DNA from: JBDRED01 sp043820025 [NCBI: Elusimicrobiota bacterium]
GTDB taxonomy: Bacteria > RUG730 > JBDRED01
DNA length: 13,744 nt
Assembly: GCA_043820025.1 (NCBI GenBank)
Contig: JBDRED010000013.1
Location: forward strand, 1-13,744
Direction of reading: 5' to 3'
Shown here: piece after piece, positions 1 through 7,007 of the stretch
Numbering within the stretch: position 1 is the stretch's first letter
Layout: each line of letters begins with the position of its first letter
Notes under the pieces: generated by a model
Database searches by the model: none
What the model was told of the DNA's origin: nothing
What the model saw: only the letters and a program-made list of their open reading frames with translations
Translations under genes and position numbers: made by a program

Positions 1-81
1 TTGCATATTGCCCTCTAAAACTTTAGATAAAATTTCGACTTTAGATAATTCTTTTTGGCTCATAGTAATGTTCTCCTGCAT
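1..81 (-). CDS. Transposase, N-terminal 27 codons only (IS1202/ISNCY-like)
   Basis: The gene starts at an ATG whose complement is at 79-81 and runs off the left edge. The visible peptide contains TMSQKELSKVEILSKVLEGN, which matches the usual opening of IS1202/ISNCY-type DDE transposases: an MSQKEL-like start followed by the first helix of a helix-turn-helix region that recognises the IS ends. The start at 81 has AGGAGG seven bases upstream. A second in-frame ATG at 63 has its own AGGAG eight bases upstream, so either start could be used. Nothing can be said about whether the rest of the gene is intact. Short length and lack of the catalytic domain limit confidence in the family name. Confidence 0.6.
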   Translation of the reverse strand, partial: MQENITMSQKELSKVEILSKVLEGNMQ

Positions 82-85
82 TTTT

Positions 86-108
86 AAACCTCCTAAATTT
101 GGAGGTTT
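86..108 (-). promoter_or_regulatory. Hairpin sequestering the transposase Shine-Dalgarno
   Basis: AAACCTCC (86-93) and GGAGGTTT (101-108) are perfect inverted complements around a 7-base loop. In the minus-strand transcript the second arm is the transposase Shine-Dalgarno (GGAGG, complement of 89-93), so folding would block ribosome binding. Such RNA locks are known in insertion sequences, where they limit translation of transcripts entering from outside the element. Function here is inferred from position. Confidence 0.5.
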
Positions 109-116
109 TAGTTTAT

Positions 117-141
117 CAGAAAATTAACATTTCTACTTTGC
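117..141. repeat. Subterminal IS repeat, inner copy
   Basis: This 25-base unit starts CAGAAAATTAACATT and ends ACTTTGC. It is nearly identical to the adjoining unit at 142-165, differing by one extra A and a few substitutions in the middle. It is a probable transposase binding site. Confidence 0.6.
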
Positions 142-165
142 CAGAAATTAACATTATCACTTTGC
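142..165. repeat. Subterminal IS repeat, outer copy
   Basis: This 24-base unit starts CAGAAATTAACATTA and ends ACTTTGC. It directly abuts the inner copy in the same orientation and is followed by TACGACA, which ends the element at about 172. Confidence 0.6.
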
Positions 166-237
166 TACGACAATCAGCGAGTTTTCATTGCATTATCCGA
201 GGATTTTTGCTTTAATATGCAACATATTATTACTTAT

Positions 238-310
238 TGCCTGGTAGTGTAATTGGTAACACACCTGACTCTGGATCAGGGAAGTCTAGGTTCGAGCCCT
301 AGCCAGGCAG
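238..310 (+). tRNA. tRNA-Gln (anticodon CUG)
   Basis: A complete cloverleaf can be drawn. The acceptor stem TGCCTGG (238-244) pairs with CCAGGCA (303-309), with discriminator base G310. The D loop contains AATTGGTAA. The anticodon stem CCTGA/TCAGG encloses the loop CTCTGGA, giving anticodon CTG, which reads CAG (Gln). The T arm contains GGTTCGAGCCC. The 3' CCA is not encoded and must be added after transcription. The gene lies about 65 bases from the IS end and is convergent with the F-box gene, whose stop codon is only 3 bases past the tRNA 3' end. Minus-strand transcripts reading past that stop would run antisense into this tRNA. I found no convincing promoter in 173-237. Confidence 0.95.
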
Positions 311-313
311 TGA

Positions 314-2398
314 TTATGCGCAGCAAGCTGATTTATAAAAATAGTGTATATTAGTCCCCACAGGTTCAGGCTTGACTTCTATCTCCTTACCATAAAGCCT
401 GCCATAACGCGGTTTTCTAATTTCCTGGTTTGCACAGACTCTTAAAACACTAATAAAACATTCCAGCGCGTTAAGACCGGATCCCAATTTGCTCTGCATC
501 AAATCCAAACTTAACCCCCGAGATGGGACACTATCTTTTTCTCTACTCAATCTAATATTTTTTAAAGCAGATATTACGCCATCTTCAGTCGAATTATTGT
601 CTGCGCTATCATCAAATACCATTAAAACTATATATATTAAATCAAATTTTGATTTAATATTTTCTGTGTTTTCCACAACCTTAAAAAACACATTTTTTAG
701 CTCCTTATTAAGCTGCATGGGATGGTATCTTTTTATTTCTTTCCAATCTTCTTCCAGTAAAAGCTTTCTCAGGTATTCCAAAGCCCGATTCGTCATACTA
801 CTATTTCTTCTGTTTAAAACACTGCTTAGTCTAATTAATATACTTGTCTTTATTTTTACATCATCGGCCGTATTATACAAAGCAAACAGCTTGTCTAATG
901 GGTGCGGGGCAAGCGTTGCTAGATATATCTGGTTCGACAAGTAAGCAAGCCCTTCGATTATTATCATTTTCTGTTCGTATTCATCACAGGAATCATAGAG
1001 ACAGCGCCATTCATCAGTTTCATATACTCTCAGAAAGAATCTATATATTTTCAGCCTCAAATATAATGCTTCATTTGAAGTATTCCTCAATAAGCAACCT
1101 TTCTCAATCATCAGCAGCGCATTCAATATACTTAACTTATATTTACTATCTATATTCAAATTATACATCGCGATAAGCCTGTCAACAATCTGATCGACTT
1201 TTATATGACTTTCAGAATGATTTGCTATAAACTCTGAAGCCGCTATAGTATCCTCTATCATTTTCGGATGGCTCAACAGCGATTTCACATTCCAATCATG
1301 GGGAAAAACCATACTCTCATAACAGAGCACTGCCATATTCTTATATCTATTGTATTCTTCAGTTTCTTTTTCCATTTCCTCTCTTGTTAAGCCTCTTTGA
1401 ATAGGCGGCCCGGGTTTTTTCCTAAGACTTGTAATCTTGAATTCATAAGGAGGCGGCATTTGATTTCTCAGTCTCTCTCTCGCAATCACTCTGCTAAATG
1501 GCGGTTTACTAAATTTTGAAAAAGATAATTTCCCATACTTCATAACATAAGTAATTTGATCCGATATTCTAGTTTTTAATGTATTATCGTCAGCCGTATC
1601 GTAAAAATATTTTAGCATAGTCAAATAACAATGCAGTTCAAAAACGCCGGGCGATGTCCTTATTTTGTCAAATACCTTCGAAATTATTTTATCTTTATCA
1701 GACCTTTCAGAAATAGTTGAATACAAGTATCCTAAAACACATACAACATCAAAACAAGTAACATTCACATTAATATTGCTTAACTTAGGTAAAATCTGAG
1801 CTAATGGCAATGAATTCAATCCGAAATTACTACAAACTTCGTCATACTCTTCTTTTGAAGACAGCGAAAAATTCTTAAACCTCAAATCACACTTTACTAA
1901 TTTTTTGAGATTTTCTTTCCAATCATTTGTGAAATCATCGACACATTTATTTAAGACCAGCCTTCTCAGCATCGGATGAGTTTTATTTAATACGACAAAA
2001 AACATTTTTTTCCAAATGCTCTGATCATTTCCAATCCTGTGCCAAATCCAATTTACCTCTAATACTTTAGCTAGTTCAGATAAGTTAAGAAAGGTAAATA
2101 TCATGAGACTTAACTCTTCGGGAAAAACCAGCGTAAAATCTTCTCCTTCTAAAATATTTTTCATACCCGGTTCAATCTCTGTCATTCGTTTGAAAAAGTA
2201 GTATTTATCTATACCTTTTGCATTAAGACTAACCTCAAACTCATTTGCCGTATCGATATCAAGCTTACCTTCTTTGAAAATTGAACAAAGTGATAATCCA
2301 TATGTATGACCAGATGCATGTTCTGCATTACAGCGCTGTAAAGACTCGGAGCAAGAGATCATATAGATGAGAACTATAATAATTTTAATTACTCTCAT
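314..2398 (-). CDS. F-box domain protein with helical-repeat-like body and lipoprotein-like N-terminus
   Basis: From the ATG at 2398 this encodes 694 residues. An upstream in-frame ATG at 2437 has no Shine-Dalgarno and would add 13 residues before the hydrophobic segment; the 2398 start has a weak GGGA five bases upstream and places a signal-like stretch (MRVIKIIIVLIYMIS) at the true N-terminus. Cys16 sits in a loose lipobox (MISC). Residues about 88-135 match an F-box: FPEELSLMIFTFLNLSELA, then VNWIWHRIGNDQSIWKKMF, and a following DWKENLKKL like the WKELY motif after many eukaryotic F-boxes. The rest is helix-rich with recurring units such as YDTADDNTLKTRI, YNTADDVKIKTSI and YDSCDEYEQK, suggesting a HEAT-like solenoid. 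F-box proteins normally recruit substrates to SCF ubiquitin ligases through Skp1, so a bacterial copy suggests action on a eukaryotic partner. Whether it is exported, lipid-anchored or cytoplasmic is undecided. Confidence 0.65.
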   Translation of the reverse strand: MRVIKIIIVLIYMISCSESLQRCNAEHASGHTYGLSLCSIFKEGKLDIDTANEFEVSLNAKGIDKYYFFKRMTEIEPGMKNILEGEDFTLVFPEELSLMIFTFLNLSELAKVLEVNWIWHRIGNDQSIWKKMFFVVLNKTHPMLRRLVLNKCVDDFTNDWKENLKKLVKCDLRFKNFSLSSKEEYDEVCSNFGLNSLPLAQILPKLSNINVNVTCFDVVCVLGYLYSTISERSDKDKIISKVFDKIRTSPGVFELHCYLTMLKYFYDTADDNTLKTRISDQITYVMKYGKLSFSKFSKPPFSRVIARERLRNQMPPPYEFKITSLRKKPGPPIQRGLTREEMEKETEEYNRYKNMAVLCYESMVFPHDWNVKSLLSHPKMIEDTIAASEFIANHSESHIKVDQIVDRLIAMYNLNIDSKYKLSILNALLMIEKGCLLRNTSNEALYLRLKIYRFFLRVYETDEWRCLYDSCDEYEQKMIIIEGLAYLSNQIYLATLAPHPLDKLFALYNTADDVKIKTSILIRLSSVLNRRNSSMTNRALEYLRKLLLEEDWKEIKRYHPMQLNKELKNVFFKVVENTENIKSKFDLIYIVLMVFDDSADNNSTEDGVISALKNIRLSREKDSVPSRGLSLDLMQSKLGSGLNALECFISVLRVCANQEIRKPRYGRLYGKEIEVKPEPVGTNIHYFYKSACCA

Positions 2399-2477
2399 TA
2401 ATTTCCCAGTCACCAAACTAATCTGTAACTTTGACATATCTTAGATATAATAATATTGATCCACACAGACATGGCTA

Positions 2478-3134
2478 TTAATTTATTTTGTACTCTGTGA
2501 TTAGGTCCGGGGTTTTTTGGCGGATCTTTTTCAACTTTAGTTTATAAGAGGAACGAACATTTTTTATACCTAAATCGCCTGCAAAAGAAACTCCGCCGCC
2601 AATTATTATCGGAGCAGTTACAGCAATAATTGTATCAGCAAGTCTTTCTTTTATAAAGGACGTTATAATTCCCTGGCCGCCTTCAACCAATAAACTTTTT
2701 ATCCCCAGTTTATTGAGCACCCGGCATAAGTCTTTTAAATCAACACCTTTGGTTTTATTATTCTTTAATATTATTACATTAATACCCTTATTATTAAGTT
2801 TCTCAATCATTCTGCCATTTTCCAATGTTCCCACAACAATTGTTGATATCTTGTCTGCTGACTTTACGATTTTTGATGTAATTGGAAGCTTGAGGCCGGA
2901 GTCGAGCACAACGCGTATTGGATTTTTTCCTTTCACATACCTAACATTAAGCATTGGATCATCATTTAATACAGTATTAATTCCCACTAATACCGCATCA
3001 TGCTTTGCTCTAAGGCTGTGCGCAAATTTTCTTGATTTCTTAGAGCTGATCCATTTAGAATCGCCTGTCTTAGACGCAATCTTACCATCTAATGACTGCG
3101 CAAACTTAATCGTTATTTTTGGTATGTTTTTCAT
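2478..3134 (-). CDS. Stand-alone RibD C-terminal-type pyrimidine reductase
   Basis: This 218-residue protein belongs to the RibD_C/dihydrofolate-reductase-like fold, whose members use NADPH to reduce the ribosyl chain of the riboflavin precursor pyrimidine. Signature stretches are visible: ITIKFAQSLDGKIA (7-20), VGINTVLNDDPMLNVR (50-65), RVVLDSG (74-80), SLLVEGG (147-153) and PIIIGGG (175-181). The N-terminal zinc deaminase domain of bifunctional RibD is absent, so this resembles archaeal/fungal-type stand-alone reductases. The ATG at 3134 has AGGA seven bases upstream; the longer frame would need a TTG at 3176 and adds a poorly matching leader. It follows the endonuclease III gene by 51 bases, probably in one transcript. 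No other riboflavin gene is in view, so a role in folate or pterin reduction, known for some RibD-like proteins, cannot be excluded. Confidence 0.8.
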   Translation of the reverse strand: MKNIPKITIKFAQSLDGKIASKTGDSKWISSKKSRKFAHSLRAKHDAVLVGINTVLNDDPMLNVRYVKGKNPIRVVLDSGLKLPITSKIVKSADKISTIVVGTLENGRMIEKLNNKGINVIILKNNKTKGVDLKDLCRVLNKLGIKSLLVEGGQGIITSFIKERLADTIIAVTAPIIIGGGVSFAGDLGIKNVRSSYKLKLKKIRQKTPDLITEYKIN

Positions 3135-3185
3135 AAAAATTCCTTTTATTGATATTACGCGGACACTCCTCTCCAACCCTAAATC

Positions 3186-3836
3186 CTACTTTGAGGAATG
3201 CCCGCTATTTTTGGCATATAGGCATATCTTGTTAAGTTTACAAATATTGCATAATGGTTTTTTTGCGTTGCACACCGCTCTGCCATGATCTACTAACAGC
3301 GAATTAAAGTCCAGCCAGTCTTTCTTTGGAATTAGATTCATAAGATCAATTTCAATCTTATTAGGATTAATCTCTTTTGTTAAACCAAGCCTCTTTGACA
3401 GCCTTGCTACATGCGTATCAACAGCAATTCCTTCGGCCTTTTTAAAACAATACGATAAAATAATATTCGCCGTCTTTCTCGCGACACCGGGCAGTTTAAC
3501 CAGCTCATTCATAGAATCCGGCACATTGCCTCCATAATCTCTAACCAGCATTTTCGAGAGAGCAATTATGTTTTTTGCCTTATTTCTGAAAAAGCCTGTT
3601 GACCTAATTTCTTCCTCTAAAACTGACTGCTTCGCTTTTGAAAAACCCTCAGGCCCTTTATATTTTTTAAATATTATCGGAGTTACCATATTAACGCGTT
3701 TATCTGTGCACTGCGCTGAAAGTAAGGTTGCAATCAAAAGCTCATAGGAATTAGTGTGTTTCAGTATTGTACGCGTTGAGGGATAGTTTTTTCTTAAAAC
3801 AGCAATAATTTTTTTTATACGCGTTTTATTGTCCAA
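3186..3836 (-). CDS. nth: Endonuclease III (DNA glycosylase/AP lyase)
   Basis: At 216 residues this is full length for bacterial Nth, a base-excision-repair enzyme that removes oxidised pyrimidines and cleaves the resulting abasic site. The helix-hairpin-helix LPGVARKTANIIL (115-127) carries catalytic Lys121, and the catalytic Asp140 lies in VDTHVARLSKRLGL. The [4Fe-4S] loop is complete, with Cys189, Cys196, Cys199 and Cys205 in the canonical C-x6-C-x2-C-x5-C spacing. The substrate-pocket motif LLSAQCTDKRVN (38-49) is also typical. The start is a TTG at 3836, preceded by AAGGA eight bases upstream; no ATG occurs in frame until residue 50, inside the conserved core. It begins 11 bases after the stop of the upstream exported-protein gene, indicating co-transcription. 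Confidence 0.95.
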   Translation of the reverse strand: MDNKTRIKKIIAVLRKNYPSTRTILKHTNSYELLIATLLSAQCTDKRVNMVTPIIFKKYKGPEGFSKAKQSVLEEEIRSTGFFRNKAKNIIALSKMLVRDYGGNVPDSMNELVKLPGVARKTANIILSYCFKKAEGIAVDTHVARLSKRLGLTKEINPNKIEIDLMNLIPKKDWLDFNSLLVDHGRAVCNAKKPLCNICKLNKICLYAKNSGHSSK

Positions 3837-3847
3837 AAATATGTTCC

Positions 3848-5617
3848 TTAGTTGGAAAGCGCTATTTCCCTGCCATTAGTTTTAGCTATTAACAGATACT
3901 TCCCTTTTTTAATAATATAATCAGTTATATTTCCCTGCATAGTCTTTAGTTTTCCCGGACTATCAACACTCTCAGCCTTTAATTTAAATGAGTAGGATAC
4001 AATAGCCGCGTATTCGCCCGAAGAATCAGGATTTATCTGCATTCCGGTTATACTTAGCGCCGCGTTTTGAAAATCTGCAAACATTTGATATAAATTATCT
4101 TCCAGATTAATATATTTTTTCCCATTAGACGCGCTCCAGTTTTTATCATAAGATAAAAGTATGCCGCCCACATCATCTGTGCTGTAGCTGTCTATAAGCC
4201 TTGCGTAAAGATTTTCTATCTTACTTTTTATATTAAGCAAATTACTGTAACTAATTTTATAATCCGCTTCAGCTCTCATAGGATCCGCGAGCGCAGTGAT
4301 TTTGAAATCATAGTCGCCATACACATCCAGTTTATACTCGATCTCCCAGCTTTTTTCTTTATGCGTATTTGAAACCGCTTTCTCATTATCCAGCCTCGCT
4401 TTATAATTTTGATTATTTACTGTAATCGCTACTTCGCTGACCGCATAGCCTGACACAACCCTGCCCCGCAAGAAAATATTTTTTTTATCGTTTAAATCCT
4501 TATCAGAAATTTTATTTCTTAAAATCTTTTTTTCATGATTTAAAATTTCAATATTTAATATTACAGGCGCGTTCTCCTTTCTATTCTTTCTTTCTTTCAG
4601 AATTTCTTTGCCTCTCCCTGATACCCAAAAATCAGAATAAAGAAACTTAAGCGCATTATCCTGTTCAATAACGCTCTTTGAATATACAATAACCGCAGAA
4701 TCTCTGGAAAGCCAAAGTTTTAAACTAGGTATCAAATGATTTAATTCTTCCTTCATTGATTCAAACCTGGCAATTCCCAACAAACCAATATTATTGTCTA
4801 ATTCATTTTTATATAATTCAAATTCTTTATCGGTCATATCAACTGTTTTTTTATAATCAATATCATTAAGCATAGTTTTTAATATTTGCCGGTCTTCTTT
4901 AATGCCCTGTTTCACCCGCAGCTCATATTCCAATATTTTTTGCAGCATTTTCTCGGCAGATTCCACTGCCTGAGTATTGATACTATAAATTAACGCGTTA
5001 CTATCATATTTATTCTTTAGTTTAATCTCGCCGACTGTTTCTATCTTAGGCTCTGAAATAAATCCTTGTTTAATATATTCATTTACATCCAACGCATTGA
5101 CCTCGCAAAAGTTATCTAATATCCTCTCTTGCGCAGATAATCTATCTTTTGCCTTCTCTGCCTTAATCCTTAGGCCCTCTGCCTCTTTAAGAGAGAGTTT
5201 TATTTTATCAAGCAGTTTAATACATGATTCATAATCTCCCTGGCCCATAGCTTCAATAATCTGATTTTGAAATTTTAAAGGCTTTTCAACATCAGGAAAA
5301 AACTTAACATACTCCATGCCTCTTCTATAATTATCTATTGTCAGCTCATCGATATAGCTTTTTAAATCTCTTAGAACCTCTGTTTCTTTCTCTAGTAAAT
5401 CTAAATACGCGGTTTTAATTTTTTTGTATTCGGTTTGTTTTTTTTCAAACTGTTTTACATTCTCAATTTCTTCTTTTGTCTGCGGCTCCTTTGCTTTGAC
5501 CGCAAATCTCTGCTGTCTAAATTCCCTGGTATTTTCCGCGATTGAAAAAGAGATGATACAGAAGAAACAAAAAAAGCTAAAAAAAAGCAGTAAAGAAATC
5601 CCTTTATTTTTTATCAC
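3848..5617 (-). CDS. Exported protein of unknown function with coiled-coil, Ig-like and NTF2-like regions
   Basis: I do not recognise a named family for this 589-residue protein. It begins with GTG at 5617, supported by AGGAG five bases upstream. A long hydrophobic signal peptide (ISLLLFFSFFCFFCIISFSIA) predicts cleavage after Ala27, so the product is periplasmic or cell-surface. Residues about 45-170 are charged, with coiled-coil character (many E, K and L). Residues about 355-445 look like a beta-sandwich domain: GRVVSGYAVSEVAITVNN, then WEIEYKLDVYGDYDFKITALA. Residues about 458-589 resemble an NTF2/SnoaL-like fold: IENLYARLIDSYSTDDV near the start and alternating strands to the end. It leads a likely operon with nth and the RibD-like gene. 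That pairing with DNA repair has no obvious functional logic and may reflect only shared transcription. Confidence 0.7.
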   Translation of the reverse strand: MIKNKGISLLLFFSFFCFFCIISFSIAENTREFRQQRFAVKAKEPQTKEEIENVKQFEKKQTEYKKIKTAYLDLLEKETEVLRDLKSYIDELTIDNYRRGMEYVKFFPDVEKPLKFQNQIIEAMGQGDYESCIKLLDKIKLSLKEAEGLRIKAEKAKDRLSAQERILDNFCEVNALDVNEYIKQGFISEPKIETVGEIKLKNKYDSNALIYSINTQAVESAEKMLQKILEYELRVKQGIKEDRQILKTMLNDIDYKKTVDMTDKEFELYKNELDNNIGLLGIARFESMKEELNHLIPSLKLWLSRDSAVIVYSKSVIEQDNALKFLYSDFWVSGRGKEILKERKNRKENAPVILNIEILNHEKKILRNKISDKDLNDKKNIFLRGRVVSGYAVSEVAITVNNQNYKARLDNEKAVSNTHKEKSWEIEYKLDVYGDYDFKITALADPMRAEADYKISYSNLLNIKSKIENLYARLIDSYSTDDVGGILLSYDKNWSASNGKKYINLEDNLYQMFADFQNAALSITGMQINPDSSGEYAAIVSYSFKLKAESVDSPGKLKTMQGNITDYIIKKGKYLLIAKTNGREIALSN

Positions 5618-5648
5618 AGCAGCTCCTATAAACTAAAGTAATACATTT

Positions 5649-5677
5649 AATTTATTAAATAAACCCATTTTTGTAAA
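5649..5677 (-). promoter_or_regulatory. Possible promoter of the exported-protein/nth/RibD-like operon
   Basis: On the minus strand TTTACA (complement 5672-5677) is followed after 17 bases by TAAATT (complement 5649-5654). The -35 matches consensus in 5 of 6 positions and the -10 in 4 of 6. The site is 32 bases upstream of the GTG. The whole gap is AT-rich, so chance matches are likely. Confidence 0.3.
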
Positions 5678-5707
5678 GAAAAGATGATTGAAATATTATT
5701 AAGAGAA

Positions 5708-6880
5708 TCAAAAAAATGTGTTGGCTAAAATACCTAAAAGTATTACCTGCGGGACTGTGACAGCAGGCAGCCAAAGCGCTGTTTTTCGTCCAATATTAGA
5801 CCATAAAAGACCTATTTCAGTATAGTCTGTCACAACACCGGCCATTAAAAAAACAAAACTATTCCCAAGAGCTCCGGTCTGCCTAAATATCTCAAACGCT
5901 AATGGCGCTGTGCCCTCTGAACATACTTCAAGTATAGTGGCTAATATAATCGTTATTAAAAGTCCTAGAGTCGAAGGGCCCATATAGCTCCTAAAAATAT
6001 TTTGCGGCACATATGCAGCGGCTAACCCTGCTAATGTCATACCAATGAGCATCCAGCCCATTACCATTTTTGCTAAGGAGATGCCGCCCGCTAAAACGCC
6101 TTTAACATCCTTTCTAAGACCGCTTGCGGAAAATTTATAACTTTTCCATCTTTGTTTAATGTCGCTTATAATAGAAAAATCTTCCGCAACATTTACATGA
6201 TTCGCATTACTCTCAATGAGCCGGGCTTTATCAAGCATAAGAAAGACAAATCCTGTAATAATAGCTACTACTACAGCTGATATTATTATAAATAATGCGT
6301 TAGTAATGCCAAAAAAACCGATAAGCATAATCGTTAATGGAAAGTTTGCCCAAGGACTAGCTAAAAGAAAACTAATAACAGCAGGTATAGCAGCGCCCTT
6401 TTTATAAAGCTGTATTGTTAAAGCTAAAATGCCGTGACTACAAGCGCTCATTAAAAACCCAAGCACAACTGCGTAAATAATACTTCTTTTTTTTCCTGCG
6501 GCAAGCACCTTTGAAACATACTCCCTAGGCACATAATAATCGATCAATCCTCCGAGAACAAGTCCTAAAAGAATCGCCCACCATATTGTGCGCGTATACA
6601 TCCGGAAAGATCTTCTAAACGGCTCAAAAAAAGGAAAGAAATATGAAAGTATTATTAAAGTAATTATCAAGACTGACATTAAAAAAATAGTATTTCCAAA
6701 CAATCTCTTCTTAGCTCCGCCGCATGAGACGCATACATTATCCGCATCTGTAATATTATTTCCTTTCTTGAATTTTTCCAGGCACTGCTGACTGCAGAAA
6801 TAATACGATTTATCCTTATAGGTAATACTATTACCATTTTTCTCGTCAACATTCATTCCGCATATCGGATCAATTGCCAT
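5708..6880 (-). CDS. YHS-domain/ArsP-type (DUF318) membrane permease
   Basis: This 390-residue protein fuses two parts. Residues 1-37 form a YHS domain (MAIDPICGMNV, then YYFCSQQC; Cys7, Cys29, Cys33), a small module that binds metal ions and often sits on copper or arsenic transporters. A second cysteine pair, Cys50-x2-Cys53, lies just before the membrane part. Residues about 62-390 contain about eight hydrophobic segments typical of the ArsP_1/UPF0718 permease family, which includes an organoarsenical efflux permease. The family's CSCG-like motif appears as ACSHG (146-150) ahead of FLLASPWANFPL, and a second half-repeat reads EVCSEGTAPLAFEI (319-332). The ATG at 6880 with GGGGGA five bases upstream is preferred over an upstream TTG. 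It lies downstream of the glutaredoxin/flavoprotein pair on the same strand, so redox-linked metal or metalloid transport is plausible; the substrate is not identifiable. Confidence 0.8.
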   Translation of the reverse strand: MAIDPICGMNVDEKNGNSITYKDKSYYFCSQQCLEKFKKGNNITDADNVCVSCGGAKKRLFGNTIFLMSVLIITLIILSYFFPFFEPFRRSFRMYTRTIWWAILLGLVLGGLIDYYVPREYVSKVLAAGKKRSIIYAVVLGFLMSACSHGILALTIQLYKKGAAIPAVISFLLASPWANFPLTIMLIGFFGITNALFIIISAVVVAIITGFVFLMLDKARLIESNANHVNVAEDFSIISDIKQRWKSYKFSASGLRKDVKGVLAGGISLAKMVMGWMLIGMTLAGLAAAYVPQNIFRSYMGPSTLGLLITIILATILEVCSEGTAPLAFEIFRQTGALGNSFVFLMAGVVTDYTEIGLLWSNIGRKTALWLPAVTVPQVILLGILANTFF

Positions 6881-6900
6881 ACATCCCCCGCTTAACAAAT

Positions 6901-6927
6901 ACTATATAAGCTGATTTTATTAGTCAA
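6901..6927 (-). promoter_or_regulatory. Possible promoter of the YHS-permease gene
   Basis: On the minus strand TTGACT (complement 6922-6927) and TATAGT (complement 6901-6906) each match consensus in 5 of 6 positions. They are only 15 bases apart, shorter than optimal; such spacing occurs in some activator-dependent promoters. The -10 is about 20 bases from the ATG, leaving a short leader with the GGGGGA ribosome binding site. Confidence 0.35.
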
Positions 6928-7007
6928 AGCGCTGTTATAACATTTATATAAAACAAAGTTCGAAGCTATTATTTCCAATTCATTTTTGTATAGAATTTCG
7001 CGCCAAT

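Larger units (their letters stand above)
1..172 (-). mobile_element. End of an insertion sequence (IS1202/ISNCY-like), truncated by the window edge
   Basis: Read on the minus strand the element begins near 172 with TGTCGTAG and runs leftward off the window. It holds two adjacent subterminal repeats (142-165 and 117-141), a hairpin at the transposase ribosome binding site (86-108) and the first codons of a transposase. A TG-starting tip followed by near-identical repeats of about 25 bases is a known layout for DDE transposon ends, where the repeats bind transposase. The exact tip is uncertain by a few bases because the other end and the target duplication are not visible. Family assignment rests only on the transposase N-terminus. 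Confidence 0.6.

Noticed and set aside
173-237. A tRNA promoter between the IS end and tRNA-Gln
   Set aside because: TAATAT at 213-218 has no acceptable -35 at 16-18 bases; the best pairing (TTGCAT at 188-193) is 19 bases away and unconvincing.
489-1176. Two overlapping plus-strand open frames opposite the F-box gene
   Set aside because: No ribosome binding sites, low-complexity Ser/Leu/Phe-rich translations, and full overlap with a minus-strand frame of 694 codons that carries a recognisable domain.
2399-2437. Upstream ATG (2437) as start of the F-box protein
   Set aside because: No Shine-Dalgarno precedes it, and it would push the hydrophobic signal-like segment 13 residues inside. Not fully excluded.
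2713-3288. Plus-strand open frame of 191 codons across the RibD-like and nth genes
   Set aside because: It lies antisense to two confidently identified genes with conserved motifs and has no recognisable domain.
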